A stretch of DNA of 64,000 nt from Dorea longicatena (GCF_025150085.1 NZ_CP102280.1:201001-265000); one strand, 5' to 3'; numbered from the stretch's first letter, positions 44,040 to 52,574 are shown. A program made the numbers and translations. Notes: a model not told the origin generated them from the letters alone.

Positions 44040-44397
44040 GGAAAATCAGAGAAAAAGTAAAGAGAAAATTGAACTGGCATTGCAAGCAATACAAGATATG
44101 CTGGCAAATAAAGAACGTATCAGCGTTCCAAAGCTGATGAAGAAAACTGGATTGTCGAGAGGATTCTTTTATAAAAATCCAACCGTCCGGGATACATTGA
44201 ACCAAGCAGTAGAGCAACAGGCCGGAATGATAGATCCAAGAAGAGAAATTCTGAACATGGCGATGGAAAAACAGATTGAACTGTTGAACCAGAAGGTGGC
44301 AGCTCTGAGCAGAGAAAATAAGGAACTGAAGAGAAAGAACGAAAAGTTACAGAAGGCATTACGGAAACAGGATTTGAATTTTATTAAGAACTTATAA
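44014..44397 (+). CDS. TnpC-like accessory protein (DUF6262)
   Basis: 127 residues from the ATG at 44014 (GTG 44005 is possible). An N-terminal helix-turn-helix-like region (KERISVPKLMKKTGLSRGFFYKNPTVRDTLNQAVEQQ) is followed by a leucine-zipper-like coiled coil (KQIELLNQKVAALSRENKELKRKNEKLQKALRK). This is the form of DUF6262/Tn554 TnpC proteins, which influence orientation and frequency of transposition. It overlaps recombinase 3. A good terminator follows. Confidence 0.8.
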   Translation: MSKYDKMIEENQRKSKEKIELALQAIQDMLANKERISVPKLMKKTGLSRGFFYKNPTVRDTLNQAVEQQAGMIDPRREILNMAMEKQIELLNQKVAALSRENKELKRKNEKLQKALRKQDLNFIKNL

Positions 44398-44420
44398 CAT
44401 TGAAAATAATAAGATGGAAG

Positions 44421-44443
44421 AGATGTGTGCAGACACATCTTTT
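44421..44443 (+). terminator. Intrinsic terminator of recombinase operon
   Basis: AGATGTGT (44421-44428) pairs with ACACATCT (44433-44440), loop GCAG, then TTT. Confidence 0.8.
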
Positions 44444-44488
44444 CATCGTTGAGGATAAAATATATAGAATGAGAATGGGATTGTTTTA

Positions 44489-44497
44489 TGGTATACT
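44489..44497 (+). promoter_or_regulatory. Extended -10 promoter for metalloprotease gene
   Basis: TG-G-TATACT is an extended -10 element; no clear -35 is seen. It lies 41 bp before the start codon, directly after the recombinase operon terminator. Confidence 0.45.
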
Positions 44498-44537
44498 AAA
44501 AGTGAAATGCTAACTTTGATATGAGGTATAAAACAAT

Positions 44538-45281
44538 ATGACAGAAATACAAATTAAAAATTTAATTAAAGAATATGAAAAAGAATATATTGAGTTTATG
44601 GAAATTGAGAAATTACCACAGTATAAGATAGATTTTTTTGAAATTAATGTTGAGGAAAGCGATGCAGCAGGATTCGCTTCAGCCGCCCAAGCTTACTATA
44701 ATACGAAAACAGATGAACATATATTAAGGATATGCAAAAGTTCGGAAATACCAAGGTATATTGTGTTTCATGAATTTACGCATATTTTAGATACGGAAAT
44801 GTATGCAAAGCAAGATTCTTGGAAATATATGGCTTTGTCTGGTTATACAGAATATCATGCAGCACAAGTTGAATTGATGATAATGTTAGGAGCAGATAGT
44901 ATACAAACTCAAGATTTTTCATTTACAGTTGATGTTGAAATAGGTAATAGTACAGTTAGGAATTACCTAAACTCAAGACATCAATTAGTAGTGAATATGA
45001 TGAATAGAACAGATTTTCCAAGAGATATTGAAGCATTAAAAACAACGGTAGGTGTGCTATATAATTATTTTGGAGTGCGTTCTATATGTAAAATGTATGC
45101 GAAAGATTATACTGAAGAAGTGGATAACACAATTATTATTCAGAAACTTTCAAAAGTATTATTTGAAGAGATAAATAGCTTTATGGTTGGATGGTTTAAT
45201 GAAGCACAAGTAGAGCTGAGCTTTGTGTCATATATGAAAATAATGTGGCCTATGCTTCAAAGCTATTTTGGAAAAGAATGA
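44538..45281 (+). CDS. HExxH putative zinc metallopeptidase
   Basis: 247 residues, cytoplasmic by sequence (no signal peptide). The zincin motif is FHEFTHILDTE with H78, E79 and H82; a likely third ligand is the glutamate in YTEYHAAQVELM about 30 residues on. I do not recognise the family. It is AT-rich, has its own promoter and terminator-isolated position, and is the last gene before the broken flavodoxin, so it seems to be cargo at the extreme end of the mobile element. It could be a regulator-cleaving protease (like ImmA) or a defence or toxin factor; neither is shown. Confidence 0.65.
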   Translation: MTEIQIKNLIKEYEKEYIEFMEIEKLPQYKIDFFEINVEESDAAGFASAAQAYYNTKTDEHILRICKSSEIPRYIVFHEFTHILDTEMYAKQDSWKYMALSGYTEYHAAQVELMIMLGADSIQTQDFSFTVDVEIGNSTVRNYLNSRHQLVVNMMNRTDFPRDIEALKTTVGVLYNYFGVRSICKMYAKDYTEEVDNTIIIQKLSKVLFEEINSFMVGWFNEAQVELSFVSYMKIMWPMLQSYFGKE

Positions 45282-45362
45282 AAGATAGTAACAGTAAACA
45301 CAGTTTTGTATACAGTTAAACCCAGTAAAATCAACGCATGAGGGGAACTGGCTACATTTTAA

Positions 45363-45596
45363 TTCCCTATCTGGTGGGGAATTGCAGCATGGCCAGTAGA
45401 TAACTTTGTAAAAGAGAATGACTTTACAGGAAAAACAGTCATCCCATTCTGTACAGCAGCGACCTCGGGAATCGGTGACAGCGGTAATCTTCTGGAAGAG
45501 ATGACAGGAACAGGTGACTGGAAAGAAGGGGAACGATTCCATGGTGGAGCGTCTGAATCAGATATCAGTTCATGGATAGACAGTCTTGGATTATAA
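45363..45596 (+). pseudogene. 3' half of a flavodoxin gene, 5' part lost
   Basis: The frame from about 45363 reads FPIWWGIAAWPVDNFV, then ENDFTGKTVIPFCTAATSGIGDSG and ends SWIDSLGL at 45596. These are the second half of a flavodoxin (FMN-binding YPIWWG and FCT-S-SG-GDSG loops). An in-frame TAA lies directly upstream and there is no start codon. The 5' part seems to have been cut off by the mobile element that ends just upstream. A complete flavodoxin gene is present at 46870. Confidence 0.8.
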
Positions 45597-45643
45597 AAGA
45601 ATATAAAAATATATGGAGGAATCGTATAAGTAAGACATAACCT

Positions 45644-45662
45644 TTAGGTTTAAACTGCCTAA
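45644..45662. promoter_or_regulatory. Small inverted repeat, possible operator
   Basis: TTAGG-N9-CCTAA lies upstream of the aldo/keto reductase terminator-like stem. Genes of this type are often controlled by MerR-family proteins that bind such dyads; that link is inference. Confidence 0.3.
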
Positions 45663-45667
45663 CAAAG

Positions 45668-45695
45668 AGAGACTTCTGTCCGGAGTCTCTTTTTC
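45668..45695 (+). terminator. Intrinsic terminator after flavodoxin remnant
   Basis: AGAGACT (45668-45674) pairs with AGTCTCT (45684-45690), followed by TTTTTC. Confidence 0.8.
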
Positions 45696-45724
45696 TTATA
45701 CTTACAGTAAAGTTTGAAATATAG

Positions 45725-46741
<1,017 letters not shown>

Positions 46742-46753
46742 AAGAGGTGAGCA

Positions 46754-46864
46754 ATGAAAACAAGGAAAAAGATAACCATCGGGGTAATAGTGGCTTTCTT
46801 AGCGGTAGTCATGGTGGGTTATATCTATCTGTTTACAGGGGCTAAAATAAGTAAAGGAGAATAG
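46754..46864 (+). CDS. Small single-TM peptide before flavodoxin
   Basis: 36 codons (MKTRKKITIGVIVAFLAVVMVGYIYL...), with ribosome binding site AGAGGTGAG six bases upstream. One basic-then-hydrophobic segment looks like a signal anchor. It ends five bases before the flavodoxin start. It may be a real membrane peptide or the leftover N-terminal anchor of a membrane-bound flavodoxin. Confidence 0.45.
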   Translation: MKTRKKITIGVIVAFLAVVMVGYIYLFTGAKISKGE

Positions 46865-46869
46865 AGATA

Positions 46870-47373
46870 ATGAAGAAAATGTTAGTTGTATATTATTCCT
46901 GGTCAAATGGAAACACGAAAAGAATTGCAGAGCAGCTGACTAATGGGACAGGTGCAGATATTGCGAGAATCGAAACAGCAGAGCCATACAGCGGCAGTCA
47001 TGAAGATGTGGTTGAACAGGGAAAAAGAGAGGTAGAGGCAGGCTTTATGCCTCAGATCAATCCGATATCTGTAAATCTTGCTGATTATGATGTGATTGCT
47101 ATCGGAACTCCAACGTGGTGGTATACGATGGCACCTGCAGTGCTTACATTTTTGACAACAAATGATTTTACAGGAAAGACAGTGATTCCATTTATGACAA
47201 ATGGTGGATGGCCGGGGCATGTTATAAAAGATATGAAGGAAAATTGTAAAGGAGCTGCCTTTGCACATGAAATGCAGATTCAGTTTGATTCCAAAGGAAA
47301 AGATCATCTGGAAACTTCAGAAGAGGTGATTACAGAATGGATTGGGCAGATAAATACTGATATAAACAAATAA
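46870..47373 (+). CDS. Flavodoxin
   Basis: 167 residues. FMN phosphate-binding loop VVYYSWSNGNTKRIAEQL at the N-terminus, then VIAIGTPTWWYTMAPAVLTFL and TVIPFMTNGGWPGHVIKDM. A small electron carrier with FMN, probably feeding the nearby reductases. It is a complete relative of the truncated flavodoxin at 45363, so one of the two may be a tandem duplicate. Confidence 0.88.
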   Translation: MKKMLVVYYSWSNGNTKRIAEQLTNGTGADIARIETAEPYSGSHEDVVEQGKREVEAGFMPQINPISVNLADYDVIAIGTPTWWYTMAPAVLTFLTTNDFTGKTVIPFMTNGGWPGHVIKDMKENCKGAAFAHEMQIQFDSKGKDHLETSEEVITEWIGQINTDINK

Positions 47374-47393
47374 CCATAAGGAGAGATAAAACA

Positions 47394-47948
47394 ATGAGAA
47401 AAAATTTTGGAGCAAAGCCATTTTTATATCCACAACCGGTTATGATTCTGGGAACCTATGATGAAAATGGAAAGGCAAATGCAATGAACGCTGCATGGGG
47501 CGGAATTGTAGGTGCAAATGAGATTATTGTAGATTTGTCTGCCCATAAGACAACAGACAATATTATAAAAAATAAGGCTTTTACAGTAGGGGTGGCAGAT
47601 CTTGAACATCTGGTTGCCTGCGATTATGTGGGAATTGTTTCTGCAAATAAAGAAGCAGATAAGATGAAAAAAGCAGGCTTTACTACAACGAAAGGTGAAT
47701 TTGTAAATGCACCAATCATCAATGAACTTCCATTGACTCTTGAGTGTGAACTTGTAAAAGTCATTGATGGCAGCAAGTATCTTGCGGAAATTAAAAATGT
47801 AAGTGCAGATGAGAAATATCTCGGTGATGACGGAGAAATTGATCTTAGTAAGTTTACACCAATTACATATGATCCGGTACATCACGGATATTACAGACTT
47901 GGAGAACGTGTGGGAAATGCTTTTAAGGATGGAGCAAAGTTAAAATAA
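47394..47948 (+). CDS. Flavin reductase-like protein
   Basis: 184 residues. The N-terminus KPFLYPQPVMILGTYDENGKANAMNAAWGGIVGANEIIVDLS matches the FMN-binding split-barrel flavin reductase family, with the usual HKTTDNIIKNKAFTVGVAD strand and CDYVGIVSANKEADKMKKAGF. It would use NAD(P)H to reduce FMN or form part of an FMN oxidoreductase. The gap to flavodoxin is 20 bp with a good ribosome binding site (AAGGAGAG). Confidence 0.85.
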   Translation: MRKNFGAKPFLYPQPVMILGTYDENGKANAMNAAWGGIVGANEIIVDLSAHKTTDNIIKNKAFTVGVADLEHLVACDYVGIVSANKEADKMKKAGFTTTKGEFVNAPIINELPLTLECELVKVIDGSKYLAEIKNVSADEKYLGDDGEIDLSKFTPITYDPVHHGYYRLGERVGNAFKDGAKLK

Positions 47949-47963
47949 GGACAGGTGATTAAA

Positions 47964-48731
47964 GTGAAAAAAATTGTACAGACAGCAGGAAGAAACGCAC
48001 TGAATGAATTTGCACCACAGTTTGCACATTTTAATGATGATGTTTTGTTTGGAGAAAACTGGAATAATCAGGATATTGATGTAAAGACAAGATGTATTAT
48101 AACAGTCACAGCACTTATCGCTTCAGGAATGATTAATACATCTTTAGTACATCATTTTGAAAATGCAAAAGCTCATGGAGTGACTCAGAAAGAAATTGCA
48201 GCCGTGATTACCCATATAGCATTTTATGCAGGGTGGCCAAAAGGATGGGCGGCATTCAATCTTGCAAAAGATGTCTGGAGTATAGACGAAGGTGATCTTT
48301 CATATGAAGATGAAGCAATGAGAGCTCATGCTAAAAAGATGATATTCCCGATTGGAGAGCCAAATGATAAATTTGCACAATATTTTACAGGGAAAAGTTT
48401 TTTGGCTCCTGTGTCTACGTCACAGGTTGGAATTTTCAATGTGACTTTTGAACCTGGTTGCAGGAATAACTGGCATATTCATCATGCAAAAAGCGGAGGC
48501 GGACAGATTCTTATCTGCATTGCAGGACGTGGATACTATCAGGAAGAAGGAAAAGAAGCAGTAGAAATGAAACCTGGAGATTGTGTCAATATTCCGGCAG
48601 AAGTAAAACACTGGCATGGAGCAGCACCAGATGAATGGTTTTCACATCTGGCAATTGAAGTACCGGGAGAAGAAACATCATCCGAATGGTGTGAAATAGT
48701 AACGGATGAGATATATGGAAAACTGAAATAA
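47964..48731 (+). CDS. Carboxymuconolactone decarboxylase-cupin fusion
   Basis: 255 residues. The first half is carboxymuconolactone decarboxylase/AhpD-like (DVKTRCIITVTALIASGM, HHFENAKAHGVTQKEIAAVITHIAFYAGWPKGWAAF); the usual CxxC of AhpD is absent. The second half is a cupin barrel (VTFEPGCRNNWHIHHAKSGGGQILICIAGRGYYQEEG, MKPGDCVNIPAEVKHWHGA) with three histidines as likely metal ligands. Such fusions accompany aldo/keto reductases in Firmicutes. AGGTGAT before GTG 47964 favours that start over GTG 47955. Confidence 0.85.
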   Translation: MKKIVQTAGRNALNEFAPQFAHFNDDVLFGENWNNQDIDVKTRCIITVTALIASGMINTSLVHHFENAKAHGVTQKEIAAVITHIAFYAGWPKGWAAFNLAKDVWSIDEGDLSYEDEAMRAHAKKMIFPIGEPNDKFAQYFTGKSFLAPVSTSQVGIFNVTFEPGCRNNWHIHHAKSGGGQILICIAGRGYYQEEGKEAVEMKPGDCVNIPAEVKHWHGAAPDEWFSHLAIEVPGEETSSEWCEIVTDEIYGKLK

Positions 48732-48796
48732 GTACTTAAGTCCAATGTGAAATTTACTTTTTTATTTAACGGAAGAATATAGATAAGAACTAAGAC

Positions 48797-48825
48797 TTGA
48801 CAAAATCAAACCAATACTCTATATT
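48797..48825 (+). promoter_or_regulatory. Near-consensus sigma-A promoter
   Basis: TTGACA (48797-48802), 17-bp spacer, TATATT (48820-48825). It is the strongest promoter match I see in the window. It does not lead to an ORF but to an intrinsic terminator about 50-80 bp away. Confidence 0.75.
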
Positions 48826-48831
48826 TAGCAG

Positions 48832-48908
48832 CGGAGATTCTATACCCAAAAACAGAAAACGTGAATGCGCAAATGAAGCTCAAACCCTTGTGGTTTGGGC
48901 TTTTTCTA
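48832..48908 (+). ncRNA. Candidate small RNA of about 77 nt
   Basis: Bounded by the promoter at 48797-48825 and the terminator at 48876-48906. It contains no start codon with a ribosome binding site. It lies in the remnant of a mobile element upstream of a MobC gene, so it could be a copy- or transfer-control RNA; the role is unknown. Confidence 0.5.
48876..48906 (+). terminator. Intrinsic terminator of the candidate sRNA
   Basis: AAGCTCAAACC (48876-48886) pairs with GGTTTGGGCTT (48892-48902) with a T-G pair, 5-nt loop and a following T run. Confidence 0.85.
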
Positions 48909-49054
48909 ATTTTGATAGAAACTTGAGAACAATAATTTTCAAAAAGTCAATTATCAATTTGTAATGTTTTTTGAAGGAAAAAGTTTACAAAAGCATTTAG
49001 GCAATATTTACAAATTTTTTGAAAAAGGAATAGCTTCGCAAGAGTAACAGAGTG

Positions 49055-49082
49055 GCAATCGAGTAATATCGGTTGCTTTTTT
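49055..49082 (+). terminator. Intrinsic terminator upstream of MobC-like gene
   Basis: GCAATCG (49055-49061) pairs with CGGTTGC (49070-49076) allowing A-to-G wobble, followed by six Ts. The 48910-49054 stretch is AT-rich with repeated TTTACAAA and no gene. Confidence 0.65.
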
Positions 49083-49169
49083 GTTGCCCAATTTTAGAAA
49101 TTGTCGATTGCCCCAGGAAGAATGATTTCTAAAAATTACAAATTTGAAAAGAAATGGAGGAAAAGAAAA

Positions 49170-49526
49170 GTGAAAGAGTATTCAAAAGGAATTTATGTAA
49201 AATTCAAACCGGAAGAGGTGGAGATACTGCATAATCGAATGAAGGAAGCTGGAGTTCAAAACATGAGTGCATATATCAGAAAGATGGCATTGAACGGATA
49301 TGTGATTATTCCTGAGTGGCCGGATTTGAATCAGGTAATATCCTTGCATTCAAGGATTAGTAATAATCTCAATCAGTATGCAAGGAAAGCAAATGAAACC
49401 GGAAAATTGTACGAAGAGGATATTGCAGAAATAAAGCAGATGCATAATGAACAAACAAAGTTTCTGAAAAAAACACTTGAGGCAGTAATGTATCTTTATG
49501 AGGAAGATTCAAAGAAGAAAAAGTGA
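49170..49526 (+). CDS. mobC: MobC-like mobilisation protein (remnant element)
   Basis: 118 residues from GTG 49170, which lies nine bases after GGAGG; the frame extends to 49101 without support. The N-terminal part KEYSKGIYVKFKPEEVEILHNRMKEAGVQNMSAYIRKMALNGYV is the ribbon-helix-helix signature and the middle LHSRISNNLNQYARKANETG is the MobC consensus. No relaxase follows; instead a palindromic region and a broken serine recombinase come next, so the gene is an orphan of a decayed mobilisable element. It differs from the MobC at 6530. Confidence 0.8.
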   Translation: MKEYSKGIYVKFKPEEVEILHNRMKEAGVQNMSAYIRKMALNGYVIIPEWPDLNQVISLHSRISNNLNQYARKANETGKLYEEDIAEIKQMHNEQTKFLKKTLEAVMYLYEEDSKKKK

Positions 49527-49579
49527 TTTTATGGTAAAGCGTCAGCTTGGCTCTGCGGCTTATCCGCAGTTCAAGTGGA

Positions 49580-49650
49580 TTGGGGTGCAAGACGTCCGGT
49601 GGACGTCTGCTCTGCACGGACCGGAGTGGAACGGAGATCTTCCCCAACAA
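49580..49650. other. oriT-like palindromic region after the orphan MobC gene
   Basis: GACGTCC-GGT-GGACGTC (49591-49607) is a perfect 7-bp stem. It is bracketed by GTGCA (49585-49589) and TGCAC (49613-49617), and the tract is GC-rich compared with its surroundings. The place next to mobC suggests a transfer-origin remnant; no nick site is recognised. Confidence 0.35.
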
Positions 49651-49792
49651 GCAAAAATGCGCCGGGTATATACCGGAGCACTGCTTGCCAATTTGTAAAA
49701 AGCGAAAAGAAAGGATCAAGTTTATGAGAGATTTAGAAAAGGTATAGGTGCCTGCGCAAACTGGAAATAGGAAACCATTGTCTTTCATAAAT

Positions 49793-49951
49793 GATACGAG
49801 TTCCTTGGTAGGCTTATTTGCAAGAGACACCTTGGAATGCCTTAAGTACATCAGACAGCTTAAAGAAAAAAATGTGCCTGTATTTTTTGAAAAAGAGAAT
49901 ATATCAATACTTTAGATGCTAAAGGCGAGGTACACCTTGTAGCAATGCAGG
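49793..49951 (+). pseudogene. Serine recombinase fragment, frameshifted
   Basis: Translation reads LFARDTLECLKYIRQLKEK then NVPVFFEKEN, the conserved resolvase/invertase core of large serine recombinases (usually SRFARN...CLRYIRQLKEKN...FFEKENINTLDAKGE). After EN the frame is lost and DAKGEV continues in another frame, as from a 2-bp AT insertion at about 49900. Both ends are missing. It is a relic of an older mobile element. Confidence 0.75.
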
Positions 49952-49994
49952 GTGTTTTTGTCGTTTATAGAAAATTTACAAAATATCAACCAAA

Positions 49995-50005
49995 TGGTTT
50001 ATAAT
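49995..50005 (+). promoter_or_regulatory. Likely -10 region before XRE fragment
   Basis: TATAAT at 50000-50005 follows an ACCA-AA-TGGT dyad (49989-49998), 40 bp before the small regulator ORF. The nearest -35-like TTTACA lies 19 bp upstream. The dyad may be an autoregulatory site. Confidence 0.35.
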
Positions 50006-50044
50006 GTAATAAGTTGAGGTGCGTTTTAGACATGGAGGATTAAG

Positions 50045-50182
50045 ATGAAAACATCCGATATGATTAAAGAATTATGTAATAAAAAGAATATAAGCGTTTC
50101 AGAACTTGCCAGACGGATAGGTCAGACTCCACAGAACTTTGGTAAGAAACTGAAACGAGATACAGTTACTCTTGTATTATGA
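50045..50182 (+). pseudogene. Truncated XRE-family regulator
   Basis: A 45-codon ORF, MKTSDMIKELCNKKNISVSELARRIGQTPQNFGKKLKRD, with ribosome binding site GGAGG. This is the first four helices of a Cro/CI-type helix-turn-helix. Normal versions continue past TVTL for another 20-40 residues, but here a TGA follows at once. It is either a minimal regulator or, more likely, a truncated one belonging to the relic element. Confidence 0.55.
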
Positions 50183-50322
50183 AAATCCATTGTATATATT
50201 TACCTGCTATGAAGAAAATAAAATGATATAAGACAGAAAATAATTGCTCCCACTTGCAAAATCCCCCCACACCCTGTATCATTTCAAAAGGAACAAAACG
50301 AAATAACAAGGAGTGGGTTTCA

Positions 50323-51225
50323 TTGACAAAAGTCAGGAAAAAACCAAAGAAGAATATAACGAAAAACATAAATAAAAAATCATTCATACAAAATACACTA
50401 AACATCGCAGAAAAACTGGACAACGAGATGGTAGCATTCTTAGACACAGAATTCCTGACATCTCAGGTAAAGGGTGGACCGCCGGCCAAGCTTGTGTCGG
50501 TTGGGTTTGTAGTCTGTGGGAAGAATTTTGAAGAAGTAACAAGATTTCATTCCTATATTTATGCAGAAGACAAACTGCATGACCGGTTCCAGGAGATGAC
50601 CGGTATTGAGAGAAAAGATCTCTTAAGTGCCCCGGATTATGAACTTGTGATGGAAGAAGTCGCAGAGCAGTTGGAAGCGTGGGAGGTATCAAGGGTCTAT
50701 GTATGGGGACCGGATAAGTACGTGATACAGAGAGATCTTCTGGAATACCGCAAGGATGCATCGAAACGGACCAAAAAGATCGTGAACCGTATCCTTCGTA
50801 TGATCAAAGATATAGAAGATATCTATTCGGCGAAACTGGATCTGCAGAGTGCCGGGATCGGAAGTCTGAAGATCCTTTGTGGGCTGGGAACGGAAGTCAG
50901 TCATAATGCACTGGATGATGCGGTAGATCTGAAGAATATCATTAAGCACATTGATCTGGAAGGATGTTCGGAGCATATGTTGCAGATCATGAAAAAGTAT
51001 ACGGCTGAGAAGGAAGTGTACTACAGACAGCGCAGATTCCGTGAAAAATGGGAAGATGTATCAGAAGAAATTCAGGAAAAGACGCTTGGTCTGCTGAAAG
51101 AGCTTGGAAAGGTAGATACAGTAGAAGCAAGAGCACTCAGGGATGACCTTATGGTCATGTGTACCGGAGAAGCCATATCATTTCCGACATTGGAAGAATA
51201 TATCCGGAAAGAAGAAAAAGAATAA
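50323..51225 (+). CDS. DEDDh 3'-5' exonuclease-like protein
   Basis: 300 residues from TTG 50323, nine bases after AAGGAG; an earlier frame from 50254 lacks a ribosome binding site. The N-terminal 35 residues are lysine-rich. The DnaQ-like motifs are FLDTEF (Exo I, about residue 46), YVWGPDKYVI in place of Exo II and SHNALDDAVDLKNII (Exo III, H and D, about residue 205). It probably degrades or trims nucleic acid; the substrate is unknown. It stands alone, with non-coding DNA on both sides. Confidence 0.75.
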   Translation: MTKVRKKPKKNITKNINKKSFIQNTLNIAEKLDNEMVAFLDTEFLTSQVKGGPPAKLVSVGFVVCGKNFEEVTRFHSYIYAEDKLHDRFQEMTGIERKDLLSAPDYELVMEEVAEQLEAWEVSRVYVWGPDKYVIQRDLLEYRKDASKRTKKIVNRILRMIKDIEDIYSAKLDLQSAGIGSLKILCGLGTEVSHNALDDAVDLKNIIKHIDLEGCSEHMLQIMKKYTAEKEVYYRQRRFREKWEDVSEEIQEKTLGLLKELGKVDTVEARALRDDLMVMCTGEAISFPTLEEYIRKEEKE

Positions 51226-51488
51226 AATAAAAAGAATATTTATCGGTTGACCTGTATATCATGGTAATAAAATAAAAAGAAGTATTACAAACTTTAATAG
51301 TGAAATAACACAAAATAATACTAAAACAAAGATTACATTTTAGAAATAGTGTAAAAAAGAAGAAACTAATTCGTGATAAAAACGATAAATCAACAAAATT
51401 AACAGACAATTTTAAGCAAAATTGCAGATTGACGGAAATCAGTAAAACAGTTAGAATAATCACAAGTTCATAAAGAACAAGACAGACA

Positions 51489-51524
51489 AAGGCGTCGCGG
51501 TTCACATACCTGCGTCGCCTTTTC
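51489..51524 (+). terminator. Intrinsic terminator in gap after exonuclease gene
   Basis: AAGGCG (51489-51494) pairs with CGCCTT (51516-51521); inner CGC/GCG pairs extend it with mismatches; TTTT follows. The 51226-51480 stretch before it is AT-rich and shows no gene. Confidence 0.6.
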
Positions 51525-51622
51525 GTATGCTAAAGCTTTTTTGTATTTCATTTATCTGAAATATAAGAAACTATTTTCTAATTCATCCCGGGTAGGTTAG
51601 AAGGTCTGTCGGACGGAAGTGC

Positions 51623-51659
51623 AAGGGCGCATTACAAAAATTATTTGTAATGTGCCCTT
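51623..51659 (+). terminator. 16-bp hairpin in leader of amino-acid transporter operon
   Basis: A 16-nt arm starting AAGGGCGCAT (51623-51638) pairs with 51644-51659 with one G-U pair and a 5-nt loop. The T run after it is poor. It lies 81 bp before the binding-protein gene and could be a terminator or a regulatory stem. Confidence 0.55.
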
Positions 51660-51740
51660 ACATTTTCAGTTATTATAGGATCCAAAGAAAACTGTCTTAT
51701 AGCAGATTTCAAAAATGGAACAGTAAGGAGGACCACAATT

Positions 51741-52574
51741 ATGAAAAAGAAATTAGTAGCAGTTATGATGTGTGCAGCAATGGTGGCAATGCTTGGCGTA
51801 GGATGTGGAAGTAAATCAAGTGATGATTCTTCATCCAAATCCGAGACCAAGAAAACTCTGACAGAAGATGATATCAAAGACAGCATGAAAGGTGTAAAAC
51901 TGAAAGTCGGAACAACCGGACTTTTCGGACCATTTTCTTATTATGATGAAGATGGAAAGACATTGATAGGATATGATCTGGATCTGATAAATGATTTGCA
52001 GGACCTGTTAGGATTTGAGATTGACGGAGGCATTCAGGCAATGGATTATTCGGCTCTCACAACCTCACTTGCAGAAAACAAACTGGATATGGGAGCTGCA
52101 GCACTTTGTGCAACAGATGAAAGAAAAGAAGTTATGAAGTTCTCAGATATCTATTGTGATTCCGGCCAGGTTGTTATGGTAAATAAATCAAATGACGAAG
52201 GAATCAAGAGTGTTGATGACCTGAAAGGCAAGAAAGTAGCCGTAGAAAAAGGAACAGCTTCTCATACGTATGCATCTAAGAACCTTTCCGATGCAGATCT
52301 GGAAGTACATGATACGATCACAACCGCATACGAATCTCTGGAACAGAAGAAAGTAGATGCAGTTATTCAGGACGGACCTGGAGCAAACTTCTATATAAAG
52401 ACAACACCGGACAGCAATCTTGAAGTCGTAGGAGATGAATTCAATCAGGGCCAGGCACCATATTGTGTAGCAATTTCCAAAGAATGCAAATATTACGATG
52501 AGATCAATGCGGCTGTAAAAGTACTGATCAAAAATGGTACAACAGATGAATTGTATGCAAAATGGTGCGAATAG
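51741..52574 (+). CDS. Polar amino-acid ABC transporter, substrate-binding lipoprotein
   Basis: 277 residues with a lipoprotein signal and lipobox LGVGCGS (cysteine about residue 22), a serine/lysine linker, then a type II periplasmic binding fold: LKVGTTGLFGPFSYYDEDGKTLIGYDLDLINDLQ, MDYSALTTSLAENKLDMGAA and DDLKGKKVAVEKGTASHTY. It captures an amino acid (glutamine, cystine or similar) for the permease and ATPase that follow. The gap to the permease is 58 bp. Confidence 0.92.
   Translation: MKKKLVAVMMCAAMVAMLGVGCGSKSSDDSSSKSETKKTLTEDDIKDSMKGVKLKVGTTGLFGPFSYYDEDGKTLIGYDLDLINDLQDLLGFEIDGGIQAMDYSALTTSLAENKLDMGAAALCATDERKEVMKFSDIYCDSGQVVMVNKSNDEGIKSVDDLKGKKVAVEKGTASHTYASKNLSDADLEVHDTITTAYESLEQKKVDAVIQDGPGANFYIKTTPDSNLEVVGDEFNQGQAPYCVAISKECKYYDEINAAVKVLIKNGTTDELYAKWCE

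Larger units (their letters stand above)
1..45300. mobile_element. Integrative and conjugative element, left end outside window
   Basis: A continuous block of mobilisation (MobC, relaxase), type IV secretion (VirD4, VirB4, VirB6-like, PrgI, Maff2, cell-wall hydrolase), cargo (surface protein, Rhs toxin, two-component system) and a tyrosine recombinase module. The right boundary is inferred to lie between the metalloprotease stop at 45281 and about 45362, where a flavodoxin gene missing its 5' half begins. The left end and attachment sites cannot be seen, so the exact ends are not established. The recombinase trio could alternatively be a separate Tn554-like transposon at the end of the ICE. 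Confidence 0.8.

Noticed and set aside
48910..49054. AT-rich stretch with two TTTACAAA copies considered as replication iterons
   Set aside because: Only two copies with no regular spacing and no replication initiator gene nearby.
49498..49747. Two overlapping frames across the palindromic region after the orphan MobC gene
   Set aside because: They read through the dyad symmetry, have unusual composition and no ribosome binding site; a non-coding origin-like role fits better.
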